A DNA stretch of 64,000 nt from Actinosynnema sp. ALI-1.44 (GTDB taxonomy: Bacteria > Actinomycetota > Actinomycetes > Mycobacteriales > Pseudonocardiaceae). The stretch lies in assembly GCF_001984155.1 (NCBI RefSeq), contig NZ_MTQO01000054.1, forward strand, positions 124,001 through 188,000, given 5' to 3'. Shown piece after piece: positions 8,824 to 19,240 of this stretch. The notes below the pieces were generated by a model. It ran no database searches. It saw only the letters and a list, made by a program, of their open reading frames with translations, and was not told the DNA's origin. Position 1 is the stretch's first letter, and each line of letters opens with the position of its first letter. The translations under genes were made by a program, and so were the position numbers.

Positions 8824-8997
8824 ATGGCCTAGTCAGGGGACTGTCTGTGACCGTCGGCCTCAGGATCGCGTAAAGGCGGTGTTCGGGCGCATAAAGACCC
8901 CATCAGGTGAACCTCAGCGGAGGGGCACGGGGATGCACGCTTCTGCCAGCCGGGTCACCACCGGGGTGATCCAGTCGCTTGAGATGGGAGCGCACAC
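8824..8997 (+). promoter_or_regulatory. kdp operon leader, possibly structured RNA
   Basis: This is the leader of the kdp operon; with 8692-8823 it makes about 306 bp without an intact gene. CCCATC at 8899-8904 can pair with GATGGG at 8983-8988 just before the first start codon. The enclosed segment holds small hairpins such as CCTC-AGCG-GAGG and GGTCACC/GGTGATC. This could be a cis-regulatory RNA, or merely GC-rich DNA able to fold. I could not match it to a known riboswitch family. The promoter itself was not located. The adjoining 8692-8823 shows only the non-homologous extension of the hydrolase remnant. Confidence 0.35.
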
Positions 8998-9081
8998 ATG
9001 GCCGACTTGGCCTATGCGGTGCTGCTGATCGGCATCTTCGCCGTGCTGGCACTCGCTTTGCGTGGGCTGGAGCGGTTGTGA
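8998..9081 (+). CDS. 27-residue membrane peptide preceding kdpF
   Basis: An ATG-started ORF encoding MADLAYAVLLIGIFAVLALA followed by LRGLERL. It is a single hydrophobic helix with a short basic C-terminal tail. The last base of its GTT-GTG-A end shares the GTG start of kdpF (9078), so the two are translationally coupled. It looks like a second KdpF-type miniprotein, a single transmembrane helix that could pack against KdpA. A purine-rich GAGATGGGAG lies just upstream as a ribosome binding site. Function is inferred from position and topology only. Confidence 0.65.
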   Translation: MADLAYAVLLIGIFAVLALALRGLERL

Positions 9082-9179
9082 GCGGGACTGGTGACCTGGC
9101 CAACATCGTCGCCGGTGTGCTGGCTCTCGCCCTGCTCGTCTACCTGTTCGTCGCCTTGATCCGACCGGAGAAGTTCTGA
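9078..9179 (+). CDS. kdpF: KdpF, small subunit of the potassium-transporting ATPase
   Basis: A 33-residue peptide with one transmembrane helix, ending VYLFVALIRPEKF. The terminal RPEKF/RPERF is the recognisable KdpF signature. In E. coli KdpF stabilises the KdpFABC complex. The GTG start overlaps the stop of the preceding miniprotein, and its own TGA overlaps the kdpA ATG, so the start of the operon is a chain of coupled genes. Confidence 0.9.
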   Translation: MSGTGDLANIVAGVLALALLVYLFVALIRPEKF

Positions 9180-10833
9180 TGTCCCCGACGTGGGCAGGCC
9201 TGCTGCAGGTCGCCCTCCTCCTGCTCGCCCTCGCCGTCGTGTACAAGCCGTTGGGCGACTACATGGCCAGGGTCTTCACCTCGCGGAAGCACCTCAAGGT
9301 GGAGAAGGCCGTCTACCGGGTCGGACGGGTCGATCCGGGGTCCGAGCAGCACTGGAAGACCTACGCCTCCAGCGTGCTGGCGTTCTCGTTCGTCTCGGTC
9401 GTCCTGCTGTACCTGATCCAGCGACTGCAACCGTTGCTGCCGTGGAGCTTCGGCCGTGAGGTCAACCCGGGCGTCGCGTTCAACACCGCGTTCAGCTTCG
9501 TGGCCAACACCAACTGGCAGTCCTACGCCCCTGAGGCGACGATGGGGCACGCGGTCCAGATGCTGGGCCTGACCGTGCAGAACTTCGTGTCGGCGGCGGT
9601 CGGGCTCGCGGTGGCGATCGCGTTGATCCGGGGCTTCACCCGTTCCCAGCGCGACCGGCTCGGCAACTTCTGGGTGGACCTGACCCGCGGCACCGTGCGG
9701 ATCCTGCTGCCGATCGCCTTCCTCTCCGCGATCGTGCTGATCGCGCTCGGCGTCGTGCAGAGCCTGAAGTCCGGTGTGGACGTGACCAACCTCGACGGGT
9801 CGTCGAGCAGGATCGCGCTGGCGCCCGCGGCGTCGCAGGAGGCGATCAAGGAACTGGGCACGAACGGCGGCGGGATCTTCAACGCGAACTCGGCGCACCC
9901 GTTCGAGAACCCCAACTCGTGGACGAACCTGATCGAGATCTTCCTGATCATGGTCATCCCGGTCTGCCTGACCCGCACGTTCGGCGTCCTCGTCGGCAAC
10001 AAGCGGCAGGGCACGGTCCTGCTGTCGGTGATGGGTGTGCTGTGGACCGGCATGCTGGCCGTGATCTGGTCCTCCGAGGCGAACGCGAGCGGCCCGTTGG
10101 CGCTGCTGGCGGGCGGCGGCATGGAGGGCAAGGAGGTCCGGTTCGGCATCGGCGCGTCGTCGTTGTTCGCCAACGCGACCACGTCCACGTCGACCGGTGC
10201 CGTGAACGCGGCCCACGACAGCCTCAGCGGCCTCGGCGGTGGCGGAACGCTGCTGAACATGATGTTCGGTGAACTGTCACCCGGCGGCGTCGGCACCGGC
10301 CTGTACAGCATCCTCGTGATGGCGATCATCGCGATGTTCCTCGCCGGGCTGATGGTCGGGCGCACCCCCGAGTACCTGGGCAAGAAACTGGGCAAGCGCG
10401 AGGTCACGTGTGCGGCGATCGCGATCCTCGCGATGCCGACCGTGCTGCTGCTGGGCACGGGCGCGGCACTGCTGATGCCGGACACCGCCGGCGCGTTGAA
10501 CAACTCCGGGTCGCACGGCTTCTCCGAAGTTCTGTACGCGTACACCTCGGCGAGCAACAACAACGGCAGTGCCTTCGGCGGGCTCACGGCCACCAACGAC
10601 TGGTTCCAGTCGACGCTGGGCGCCTGCATGGCGTTCGGCCGGTTCATCCCGATCATCGCCGTGTTGTGCCTGGCGGGTTCGCTTGCGTCGCAACGCAAGG
10701 TGCCGGAGACCGCGGGCACGCTGCCGACCACCAGCCCGCTGTTCGCGACCATGCTCGTCGGCACGGTCGTGCTCGTCGCGGCGCTCACCTTCATCCCGGC
10801 TCTCGCACTGGGCCCGATCGCAGAGGCATTGGC

Positions 10834-10837
<4 letters not shown>
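9179..10837 (+). CDS. kdpA: Potassium-transporting ATPase, channel-like subunit KdpA
   Basis: A 552-residue polytopic membrane protein, the K+-selective subunit of KdpFABC, related to the superfamily of K+ transporters. About ten hydrophobic segments alternate with pore loops. The selectivity-filter type segment [18 protein letters not shown] is near residues 223-240, and other pore-region glycines (e.g. [11 protein letters not shown]) follow. The length is close to the usual ~557. The ATG overlaps the kdpF stop. It takes up K+ with high affinity when K+ is scarce. Confidence 0.97.
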
Positions 10838-12918
<2,081 letters not shown>

Positions 12919-12925
12919 CAGAACA

Positions 12926-13519
12926 ATGCTGAAGCAAGTGTGGGCCGGGCTCAGGGTCCTGGTCGTCCTGACGGTCATCACCGGCATCGTCTACCCGCTC
13001 GGCGTCTGGGTCGTGTCCCGCGTCCCCGGGCTGGAGTCCAACGCCGAGGGCTCGATCGTCACCCAGAACGGCCAGGCGGTCGGGTCCGACCTGATCGGCG
13101 TCGACCCGGTGGCCGCCGATCCGAACAACGACCCGTGGTTCCACACGCGGCCGTCCGCGCTGGCCAAGGACCCGCTCGGCCCGGCAGACCCGTCGTCGTC
13201 GGGCGCGTCCAACAAGGCCGCGACCAACGAGGACTACCTCAAGGTCGTCCAGGAGCGCAAGGACACCATCGCCAAGCGCGAAGGTGTGGACCCCTCGCAG
13301 GTCCCCGCCGACGCGGTGACGGCGTCCGGCTCGGGCCTCGACCCGCAGATCAGCCCGGCGTACGCGCAGCTGCAAGCACCGCGCGTGGCACGGGTCACGG
13401 GCGTTCCCGTCGCCAGGATTCAGGGCCTGATCAGCGAGAACACCCTGAGGGGCATCGCTGAACCCGGGGTGAATGTGCTCAAGCTCAACCTGGCCGTGCA
13501 GGCCACAAAGCGCGGTTGA
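12926..13519 (+). CDS. kdpC: Potassium-transporting ATPase, subunit KdpC
   Basis: A 197-residue protein with one N-terminal transmembrane helix (LRVLVVLTVITGIVYPLGVW) and an extracytoplasmic domain. Family motifs are GSDLIGV and the region FHTRPSA, and SASGSGLDPQIS appears here as TASGSGLDPQIS near residue 134. KdpC raises the ATP affinity of KdpB and is needed for complex assembly. It follows kdpB by 7 bp. Confidence 0.96.
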   Translation: MLKQVWAGLRVLVVLTVITGIVYPLGVWVVSRVPGLESNAEGSIVTQNGQAVGSDLIGVDPVAADPNNDPWFHTRPSALAKDPLGPADPSSSGASNKAATNEDYLKVVQERKDTIAKREGVDPSQVPADAVTASGSGLDPQISPAYAQLQAPRVARVTGVPVARIQGLISENTLRGIAEPGVNVLKLNLAVQATKRG

Positions 13520-16092
13520 GCACCCCGAGAGCGCACACTGACGACGTGGACTACAAGCGTCGCCGCGGTGAGCTGAGGATCTACCTGGGTGCTGCGCCCG
13601 GTGTCGGCAAGACCTTCGCCATGCTCGGCGAGGCACACCGACGCCGGGAGCGCGGCACCGACGTGGTCGTCGGCCTGGTCGAGACCCACGGCCGGGCCAA
13701 GACCGCCGAGCTGCTCGGCGGCCTCGAGGCCATGCCGCTCAAGCACATCGAGCACCGGGGCAAGCAGTTCGACGAGCTCGACGTCGACGCCGTGCTGGCC
13801 CGCAAGCCCGAGGTCGCCGTGATCGACGAGCTCGCGCACACCAACATCCCCGGCTGCCGCAACGCCAAGCGCTGGCAGGACGTCGAGGAACTGCTGGAAG
13901 CCGGGATCGACGTGCTGTCCACGGTGAACGTGCAGCACCTGGAGAGCCTCAACGACGTGGTCGAGCGGATCACCGGGGCGCGCCAGCAGGAGACGGTCCC
14001 CGACGAGGTGGTCCGCAAGGCCGAGCAGATCGAACTGATCGACATCACGCCGGAGGCGCTGCGCAGAAGGCTCGCGCACGGCAACGTCTACCCGGCGCAC
14101 AAGATCGACGCCGCGCTGGCCAACTACTTCCGGCCCGGCAACCTGACCGCGTTGCGCGAGCTCGCACTGCTGTGGGTGGCGGACCAAGTGGACGTGGCGC
14201 TGCGGCGTTACCGCGCGGAGAAGGAGATCACCGACACCTGGGAAGCCAGGGAACGCGTGGTCGTCGCGATCACCGGGGGAAAGGAAAGCGAGACGCTGAT
14301 CCGGCGCGGCAGCCGGATCGCGGCCCGCGCGGGTGCGGAACTGCTGGTGCTGCACATCCTGCGCGGTGACGGCCTGGCCGGGGTCAGCCCCGGCGCGGTC
14401 GGCAAGCTGCGCAAGCTCACCGACGACGTCGGCGCGACGTTCCACACGGTCGTCGGCGACGACGTGCCGACCGCGATGCTCGACTTCGCCCGCGGGGTGA
14501 ACGCCACCCAACTCGTCGTCGGGACGTCCCGCAGATCCCGGCTGGCCAGGCTGTTCGACGAAGGCATCGGCGCGGCGGTCGTGCAGCGGTCCGGCCCGAT
14601 CGACGTCCACATGGTCACGCACGCGGAGTCCGGCGGCAGGCTGCGGGCGAAGCTCGCGCGTAGCCCGTTGTCCCGCAAGCGCCGGATCGTCGGCTGGTCG
14701 CTGGCGGTCGTGTTGCCCTCGCTGGCGACGTTGATCGGCGTGTGGCTGCACCAGGACCTGATCCTGTCGACGAACGTGATCGACTACTTCCTGGCGACCA
14801 TCGTGGTCGCGCTGGTCGGTGGTCTCGGGCCGGCGCTGTTCGCCTCCGTGCTCAGCGCGGCCTTGCTGAACTTCTTCTTCACGCCCCCGATCTACACGTT
14901 GACCGTGGACGCACAGCAGAACGTGGTCACGCTGGTGGCGATGATCATCGTCGCGGTGATGGTCGCGGTCGTGGTGGACAGGGCAGCCCGGCGAGCCGAG
15001 GTGGCGGCGCGAGCACGAACCGAGGCAGCGCTGCTGGCGTCCTACTCCCGGACGGTGCTGACGCACGACAACCCGCTGGACCGGTTGCTGGACAAGGTCA
15101 GGGAGAACTTCGGCCTGCATTCCGTGGCACTGCTGGAGAAGACCGAAGGCGAATGGCACCGGGTGGCGTGCGTCGGCGACAGCCCGTGCGACGGGCCGGA
15201 CGAGGCCGATGTGGACATCCCGGTCACGAACGACGTGCACCTGGCGTTGCGGGGCAAGGCGTTGCCCGCGCACGACCGGCGTGTGCTCGAAGCCGCGGCC
15301 GGGCAGGCGCTGCTCGCGCTGCGGCAACAGCGAATGGCCGCGCAGGCGATCCAGGCGCAGCGCCGCGCGGAGACGACCGAGCTGCGGACGGCGCTGCTCT
15401 CGGCCGTCGGGCATGACCTGCGGACACCGTTGACCTCGATCAAGGCCGCGGTCGGCAGCCTGCGCGCGCCGGACCTGGCACTGTCCGAGCAGGACACGGC
15501 GGAGCTGCTGGAAACGGTCGAGGAGTCGGCCGACCGGCTGGCGGGACTGGTGGACAACCTGCTCGACTCGTCGAGGCTGGCCACCGGCGCGGTGGAGCCG
15601 CTGATGAAGTCGGTCGGCTACTACGAGGTGGTCGCCCGTGCGCTGTCGAGTGTGGATGGCCGCACCGCGATCGCGGTCGACGTCGACGAGCGGCTGCCGT
15701 TGGTGAAAGCGGACGTGGGCCTGCTGGAACGCGTGATCGCCAACGTGGTGGACAACGCGTTGCGGCACGGCACGCTCGTCCCACGCCGAAATGTCGACGT
15801 GGACGGCGACGGCAGGGTGAGCGTGGACGAACCGGCCGTGGCCCTCCGCGCCAGCGCCTACGGCGACCACGTCGAACTCTGGGTGGTCGACCACGGGCGA
15901 GGACTGCCGAAGGGCGCGTCGGCAGCGGTGTTCCAGCCGTTCCAACGACTGGGCGACCGCGGCACAGGAGTCGGGCTTGGACTGTCCGTGGCGAAGGGCT
16001 TCACCGAGGCGATGGGTGGCACGATCAGAGCCGAGGACACGCCCGGCGGCGGACTGACCGTCGTGATCTCACTTCCGGAGGCGAAGTCATGA
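13516..16092 (+). CDS. kdpD: Sensor histidine kinase KdpD
   Basis: An 858-residue membrane histidine kinase. In order: KdpD N-terminal domain with Walker A GAAPGVGKT (residues 25-33), a Usp-like domain (about 250-365), four closely spaced membrane helices (about 395-490), a GAF-like region, the HisKA domain with the phospho-accepting His in AVGHDLRTPLTS (about 633), and an HATPase domain (NVVDNALRHG; GTGVGLGLSVAKG). The TTG at 13516 overlaps the kdpC stop, and a GTG at 13546 is an alternative start. With KdpE it induces kdp under K+ limitation. Confidence 0.95.
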   Translation: MSTPRAHTDDVDYKRRRGELRIYLGAAPGVGKTFAMLGEAHRRRERGTDVVVGLVETHGRAKTAELLGGLEAMPLKHIEHRGKQFDELDVDAVLARKPEVAVIDELAHTNIPGCRNAKRWQDVEELLEAGIDVLSTVNVQHLESLNDVVERITGARQQETVPDEVVRKAEQIELIDITPEALRRRLAHGNVYPAHKIDAALANYFRPGNLTALRELALLWVADQVDVALRRYRAEKEITDTWEARERVVVAITGGKESETLIRRGSRIAARAGAELLVLHILRGDGLAGVSPGAVGKLRKLTDDVGATFHTVVGDDVPTAMLDFARGVNATQLVVGTSRRSRLARLFDEGIGAAVVQRSGPIDVHMVTHAESGGRLRAKLARSPLSRKRRIVGWSLAVVLPSLATLIGVWLHQDLILSTNVIDYFLATIVVALVGGLGPALFASVLSAALLNFFFTPPIYTLTVDAQQNVVTLVAMIIVAVMVAVVVDRAARRAEVAARARTEAALLASYSRTVLTHDNPLDRLLDKVRENFGLHSVALLEKTEGEWHRVACVGDSPCDGPDEADVDIPVTNDVHLALRGKALPAHDRRVLEAAAGQALLALRQQRMAAQAIQAQRRAETTELRTALLSAVGHDLRTPLTSIKAAVGSLRAPDLALSEQDTAELLETVEESADRLAGLVDNLLDSSRLATGAVEPLMKSVGYYEVVARALSSVDGRTAIAVDVDERLPLVKADVGLLERVIANVVDNALRHGTLVPRRNVDVDGDGRVSVDEPAVALRASAYGDHVELWVVDHGRGLPKGASAAVFQPFQRLGDRGTGVGLGLSVAKGFTEAMGGTIRAEDTPGGGLTVVISLPEAKS

Positions 16093-16784
16093 CGAAGGTG
16101 CTGGTGGTCGACGACGAGCCCCAGATCGTCCGCGCGCTGCGGATCAACCTGTCAGCCCGTGGATACCAGGTGATCACGGCCCACGACGGCGCAGCGGCAC
16201 TGCGAGCGGCGGCGGAGGGCAAACCCGACGTGGTCGTTCTCGATCTCGGGCTGCCGGACATCGACGGGACCGAGGTGATCGCCGGACTCCGTGGCTGGAC
16301 GACGGTGCCGATCATCGTGCTGTCGGCTCGGACGGACTCCGGGGACAAAGTGGAGGCCCTCGATGCCGGTGCCGACGACTACGTGACGAAGCCCTTCGGC
16401 ATGGACGAGTTGCTGGCCCGGCTACGCGCGGCGGTCCGGCGTTCGACGGTGGCCGGGCCCGGGGACGAAGAAGCGGTGGTCGACACCGGATCGTTCATCG
16501 TCGACCTGGCGGCCAAGAAGGTGCTCAAGGAGGGCTCGGAGGTGCACTTGACGCCGACCGAGTGGGGTGTGCTGGAGGTCCTGGTCCGCAACAAGGGCAG
16601 GCTGGTGGCCCAGAAGCAGCTGTTGCAGGAGGTCTGGGGGCCCGCTTATGCCGCCGAGACGCACTACCTCCGGGTCTACCTGGCGCAGCTGCGGCGCAAG
16701 CTGGAACCGCAACCGTCACAGCCGAAGCACCTGCTGACCGAACCGGGAATGGGCTACCGCTTCGAGACGACGAACCACCAGTGA
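16089..16784 (+). CDS. kdpE: Response regulator KdpE (OmpR family)
   Basis: A 231-residue response regulator whose start overlaps the end of kdpD by 4 bp. The receiver domain has the acidic pocket D8/D9, the phosphorylation site Asp52 (VVVLDLGLPD) and Lys in VTKPF. The C-terminal OmpR-type winged helix (about 130-228) ends TEPGMGYRFET. It is the partner of KdpD and activates the kdp operon in known systems. Confidence 0.95.
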   Translation: MTKVLVVDDEPQIVRALRINLSARGYQVITAHDGAAALRAAAEGKPDVVVLDLGLPDIDGTEVIAGLRGWTTVPIIVLSARTDSGDKVEALDAGADDYVTKPFGMDELLARLRAAVRRSTVAGPGDEEAVVDTGSFIVDLAAKKVLKEGSEVHLTPTEWGVLEVLVRNKGRLVAQKQLLQEVWGPAYAAETHYLRVYLAQLRRKLEPQPSQPKHLLTEPGMGYRFETTNHQ

Positions 16785-16808
16785 CCACCTCAACCCCCCC
16801 GCAGACAC

Positions 16809-16877
16809 GAGACGTTGGCAACCAATGTGGCCTTGGTTGCGAAAAACGCAACCAAGGCGGCATTCGTTGCGTCCCGC
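16809..16877. terminator. Long palindrome between kdpE and the convergent hydrolase gene
   Basis: CCTTGGTTGCG (16831-16841) and CGCAACCAAGG (16847-16857) form a perfect 11-bp stem with an AAAAA loop. The symmetry extends outward imperfectly (AATG against CATT, GACG against CGTC) to about 16809-16877. It lies between convergent genes and can serve both as a terminator. No U-run follows, as is common in actinomycetes. The GTTGC-rich composition looks like a dispersed intergenic palindrome. Confidence 0.6.
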
Positions 16878-16881
16878 GCGA

Positions 16882-17649
16882 CTACCGGTTCCGGTAGAAC
16901 GAGGCCAGCTCCGGTGCGAGCACCTCGTCGGGAAGACCGTGCCATTCGCCGTCCAGGCGTTTGTGCGTGGCGTTCGGGATCAGCCGCGCGACTTCCTCCA
17001 CGCCGTCGTGCATCTCCTTGCCCGTGGCCGTGCTGTCGAGCACCAGCGTGGGCACGTGCACCGCTGAGATGTGTTCGGCGGTGGTCGTTCCCGCGATCGT
17101 CCAGTCGTACGGGTAGGTGTGGGCGATCTTCTCCAGCAGGGGTTTCACCGGGCCCATCTGGGCGATGATCTCGTCGGGGACGCCGATGGCGCGGTGGAAC
17201 AGGTCGACCGCCGCACTCCGGTCGCCCGCCGCCACCAGATCTCTCAGCTGGCTCACCAGGTCCTCGTCGTGGGTGTCGGAGCCGCCGTACGGTGGTTCGA
17301 ACACCGCCAGTTTCGTGATCGGCAGGCCGCTCGCCACGGCCCGGATGCCGAGCAGAGCTCCTGATGACCAGCCGTAGACGGCTGCCTGGCCGCCTGCCGC
17401 TTCGATCACCGCTGCCAGGTCCTCGATTTCCCGCTTGACCGCGTACTGCCCTGCGTCCGTGCTCAGGCCGCGGCCTCGGCGGTCGTAGGTGTACGTCGTG
17501 TACCCCTTGTCGGCCAGCAGGTCGGCCAACGGCCGCAGCGAGTTGAAGTCGCGGTAGCCGCCTGCCGCGTCGACCAGGACCACTGCCGGGCCGCTCCCCG
17601 CGTGGTCGTAGGCGATCCGGGTGCCGTCTGCCGAACGTGCCGTGTCCAT
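16882..17649 (-). CDS. Alpha/beta hydrolase
   Basis: A 255-residue cytosolic alpha/beta-hydrolase-fold enzyme. It has the oxyanion-hole region VLVDAAGG near residue 27, the strand/turn TYDRRGRGLST near residues 53-63, the nucleophile elbow GWSSGA near residues 93-98, a likely acid residue in VLDSTATG, and the catalytic His in EWHG near residue 239. The substrate cannot be told. It is alone on its strand, convergent with kdpE. Upstream, 17650-17874 separates it from the divergent zinc-knuckle locus and probably carries both promoters; I see no clear operator there. Confidence 0.9.
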   Translation of the reverse strand: MDTARSADGTRIAYDHAGSGPAVVLVDAAGGYRDFNSLRPLADLLADKGYTTYTYDRRGRGLSTDAGQYAVKREIEDLAAVIEAAGGQAAVYGWSSGALLGIRAVASGLPITKLAVFEPPYGGSDTHDEDLVSQLRDLVAAGDRSAAVDLFHRAIGVPDEIIAQMGPVKPLLEKIAHTYPYDWTIAGTTTAEHISAVHVPTLVLDSTATGKEMHDGVEEVARLIPNATHKRLDGEWHGLPDEVLAPELASFYRNR

Positions 17650-17874
17650 AACAGTGTCTCCTGTGTTCGGGGTGTCCGGGAGGTAGACGGCCGCCGGGCC
17701 CCGAACTCATCGTTCCGGTGAGTCGTTCTCTGGCCGAAGCGACGAAGTCCATAACATCCCGGTCACGGGTGATCACACGATCGGGCGGTTTTTGTTGCTC
17801 TGGACCAGACCATTCCGAGATTCTTTCATGTGTGGAGGGCCTGTTCGCCAGCGACGACGAAGAAGGTGAGCAGT

Positions 17875-17970
17875 GTGAATGAGTGCCCAGTCTGCCTCGG
17901 GTCGGGAATGGCGCCGAATCGCAAGGACTATTGTCGTGCCTGTGGCGGCGTCGGCCAGGTACCCAAGTGA
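17875..17970 (+). CDS. Zinc-knuckle peptide, first part of a split Cys-rich locus
   Basis: A 31-codon frame starting at GTG, 5 bases after AAGGTGA. It encodes two CxxCxG motifs: CPVCLGSG and CRACGGVGQ. This DnaJ-like zinc-knuckle pattern is strong evidence that the frame is coding. It stops at TGA 17968-17970, and the same motif style continues at once in the +1 frame (CPMCAGAG, CPNGCGQG). Either this is a separate small zinc peptide, or the first segment of one protein of about 123 residues broken by a frameshift. Confidence 0.5.
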   Translation: MNECPVCLGSGMAPNRKDYCRACGGVGQVPK

Positions 17971-18247
17971 GTGCCCGATGTGTGCGGGTGCGGGTGTGCT
18001 GCGGTGGCAGCAGCCCTGCCCCGACGGGGTGCTCCGCGAGATGGAGCACCCGTGTCCCAATGGGTGTGGCCAGGGCTGGCGTCATCCGGCCGCGGAGAAT
18101 CAGCAGGTGATCGAGGCTGTGGCGGACGACGAGGTCGAAGAGGACCGGCCGGGTCGGAGACGTGGCCGAGCCGATCAGGCCAACGACATGGGCGGCGAGT
18201 TCGTCGCGACCGCGTTGGAGGCCTGGGGGTTCAGCACCCGGGAATGA
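17879..18247 (+). CDS. Cys-rich zinc-knuckle protein, second part of the split locus
   Basis: As an open frame from the ATG at 17879 this encodes 122 residues. Only the part from about residue 30 looks conserved: ECPMCAGAG, then PCPDG and PCPNGCGQGW, followed by an acidic and basic tail ending LEAWGFSTRE. The first 30 codons lie across the coding sequence of the 17875-17970 frame and look random. Probably the true protein starts in that other frame and shifts by +1 near the CCC-A-AGT-GAG at 17962-17971. Zinc binding is inferred from the Cys spacing. A perfect terminator hairpin follows. Confidence 0.55.
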   Translation: MSAQSASGREWRRIARTIVVPVAASARYPSECPMCAGAGVLRWQQPCPDGVLREMEHPCPNGCGQGWRHPAAENQQVIEAVADDEVEEDRPGRRRGRADQANDMGGEFVATALEAWGFSTRE

Positions 18248-18256
18248 TCGAATCGG

Positions 18257-18293
18257 ACAAAGCCGCCGGGATCCGTGGTCCCGGCGGCTTTGT
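18257..18293 (+). terminator. Rho-independent-like terminator
   Basis: A perfect 15-bp stem (ACAAAGCCGCCGGGA with TCCCGGCGGCTTTGT) and a 7-base loop begin 9 bp after the zinc-knuckle gene. TTTGT at the end of the right arm gives a weak U-tract. Confidence 0.75.
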
Positions 18294-18373
18294 CGTACTT
18301 CCACGCTTGGTGAGATTCCGGCCGGGAACTGATCTTTTCGTCAATCAGTCGTTCCTGGCACTGACAACCTCTT

Positions 18374-19141
18374 TCAGAAACCGAAATTCTGGGTCCAGTA
18401 GAAGCCGTTGGTGTCCACACCGACACCGATCTTCTTGTACGAGCAGTTGAGGATGTTGCGCCGGTGCCCGTCGGAGTTCATCCAGCTGTTCATGACCTGT
18501 GCGGCGGTGCGCTGGCCCTTGGCGATGTTCTCGGCCCCGGGACTGGGGTATCCGGCCGCCCTGATCCGCTGGTCGAACGTCACACCTTCGGGTGTGGTGT
18601 GCGAGAAGTACTTCCTGGCGGCCATGTCGGAGCTGTGCTTCTGGGCCGAGGTGGTGAGCCGGTCGTCCACGCCCTGCGGGGCGCACTTGCCCGCGCGTTC
18701 CTGGTTGACCAGAGTGACGACTTCGCCTGCCAGGCCGGGACTCGGCTGCTGCTGCGCCGGTGGCGGCGGAGCGGGGTCCTGCGGCTTCGTCGAGGAGGTG
18801 GAGCTGTCCGTCGGCGCTGGGGAGCTGCTCGACTTGGTGGGGCTGCTGGACGACGTCGGGGGCGTCGAGCTCGTCGGGGCGCTCGACGAGGTGGTCGGTG
18901 ATGTCGTGCCGGGTCCCGGCTGCCCGCCGGGCGCCGCCAGTGCGGCCGCGTCGGCGGATCCGGATAAGTCAGTCTGTCTGGCTTTCTTGCCAGCGCCGTC
19001 ATAAGCCGCCGCAACGGGAACCTCGATCGGGGTCCCGCTCGGCGCGCTCAGAATGGTGGCCACTCCGGCGATCGCCGCACCTGCGACGAGTGCGCTGAGG
19101 CCTACCATGATCGTGGCGCGTCGGGGTCGCGTTTCACTCAC
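18374..19141 (-). CDS. Secreted or membrane-anchored CAP-domain protein
   Basis: About 255 residues. An N-terminal hydrophobic segment (MVGLSALVAGAAIAGVATIL) acts as signal or anchor. It is followed by a linker of about 90 residues made largely of Ser, Thr and Pro, then a CAP (SCP/PR1-like) domain: VNQERAGKCAP, SSDMAARKYFSHTTPEG, GENIAKGQRTAAQVMNSWMNSDGHRRNILN and the final GFYWTQNFG. The GTG at 19141 (SETRPRR) is chosen; a GTG at 19159 is an alternative. It acts outside the cytoplasmic membrane; the biochemical role of bacterial CAP proteins is mostly unknown. It shares an upstream 12-mer with the next gene. Confidence 0.87.
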   Translation of the reverse strand: MSETRPRRATIMVGLSALVAGAAIAGVATILSAPSGTPIEVPVAAAYDGAGKKARQTDLSGSADAAALAAPGGQPGPGTTSPTTSSSAPTSSTPPTSSSSPTKSSSSPAPTDSSTSSTKPQDPAPPPPAQQQPSPGLAGEVVTLVNQERAGKCAPQGVDDRLTTSAQKHSSDMAARKYFSHTTPEGVTFDQRIRAAGYPSPGAENIAKGQRTAAQVMNSWMNSDGHRRNILNCSYKKIGVGVDTNGFYWTQNFGF

Positions 19142-19149
19142 GGTCGCGC

Positions 19150-19161
19150 AACGTACCACTA
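19150..19161 (-). promoter_or_regulatory. Shared promoter-like 12-mer (copy A)
   Basis: Read on the minus strand this is TAGTGGTACGTT, just upstream of the CAP-protein start at 19141. The identical 12-mer recurs at 19870-19881 before the neighbouring Pro/Thr-rich gene. It could be a -10 type element or an activator site. Confidence 0.4.
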
Positions 19162-19240
19162 ACGGGCGATCTTCACACCCGTCTGGGGGATGTACTTGTC
19201 GTAGATCCAGCTCAGTGCGTTACAGGATGTTTCACACGTC

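Noticed and set aside
8820-8997. Assignment of the kdp leader as a ydaO-type c-di-AMP riboswitch
   Set aside because: The conserved segments I would expect for that class are not recognisable; kept only as an unclassified structured-leader candidate.
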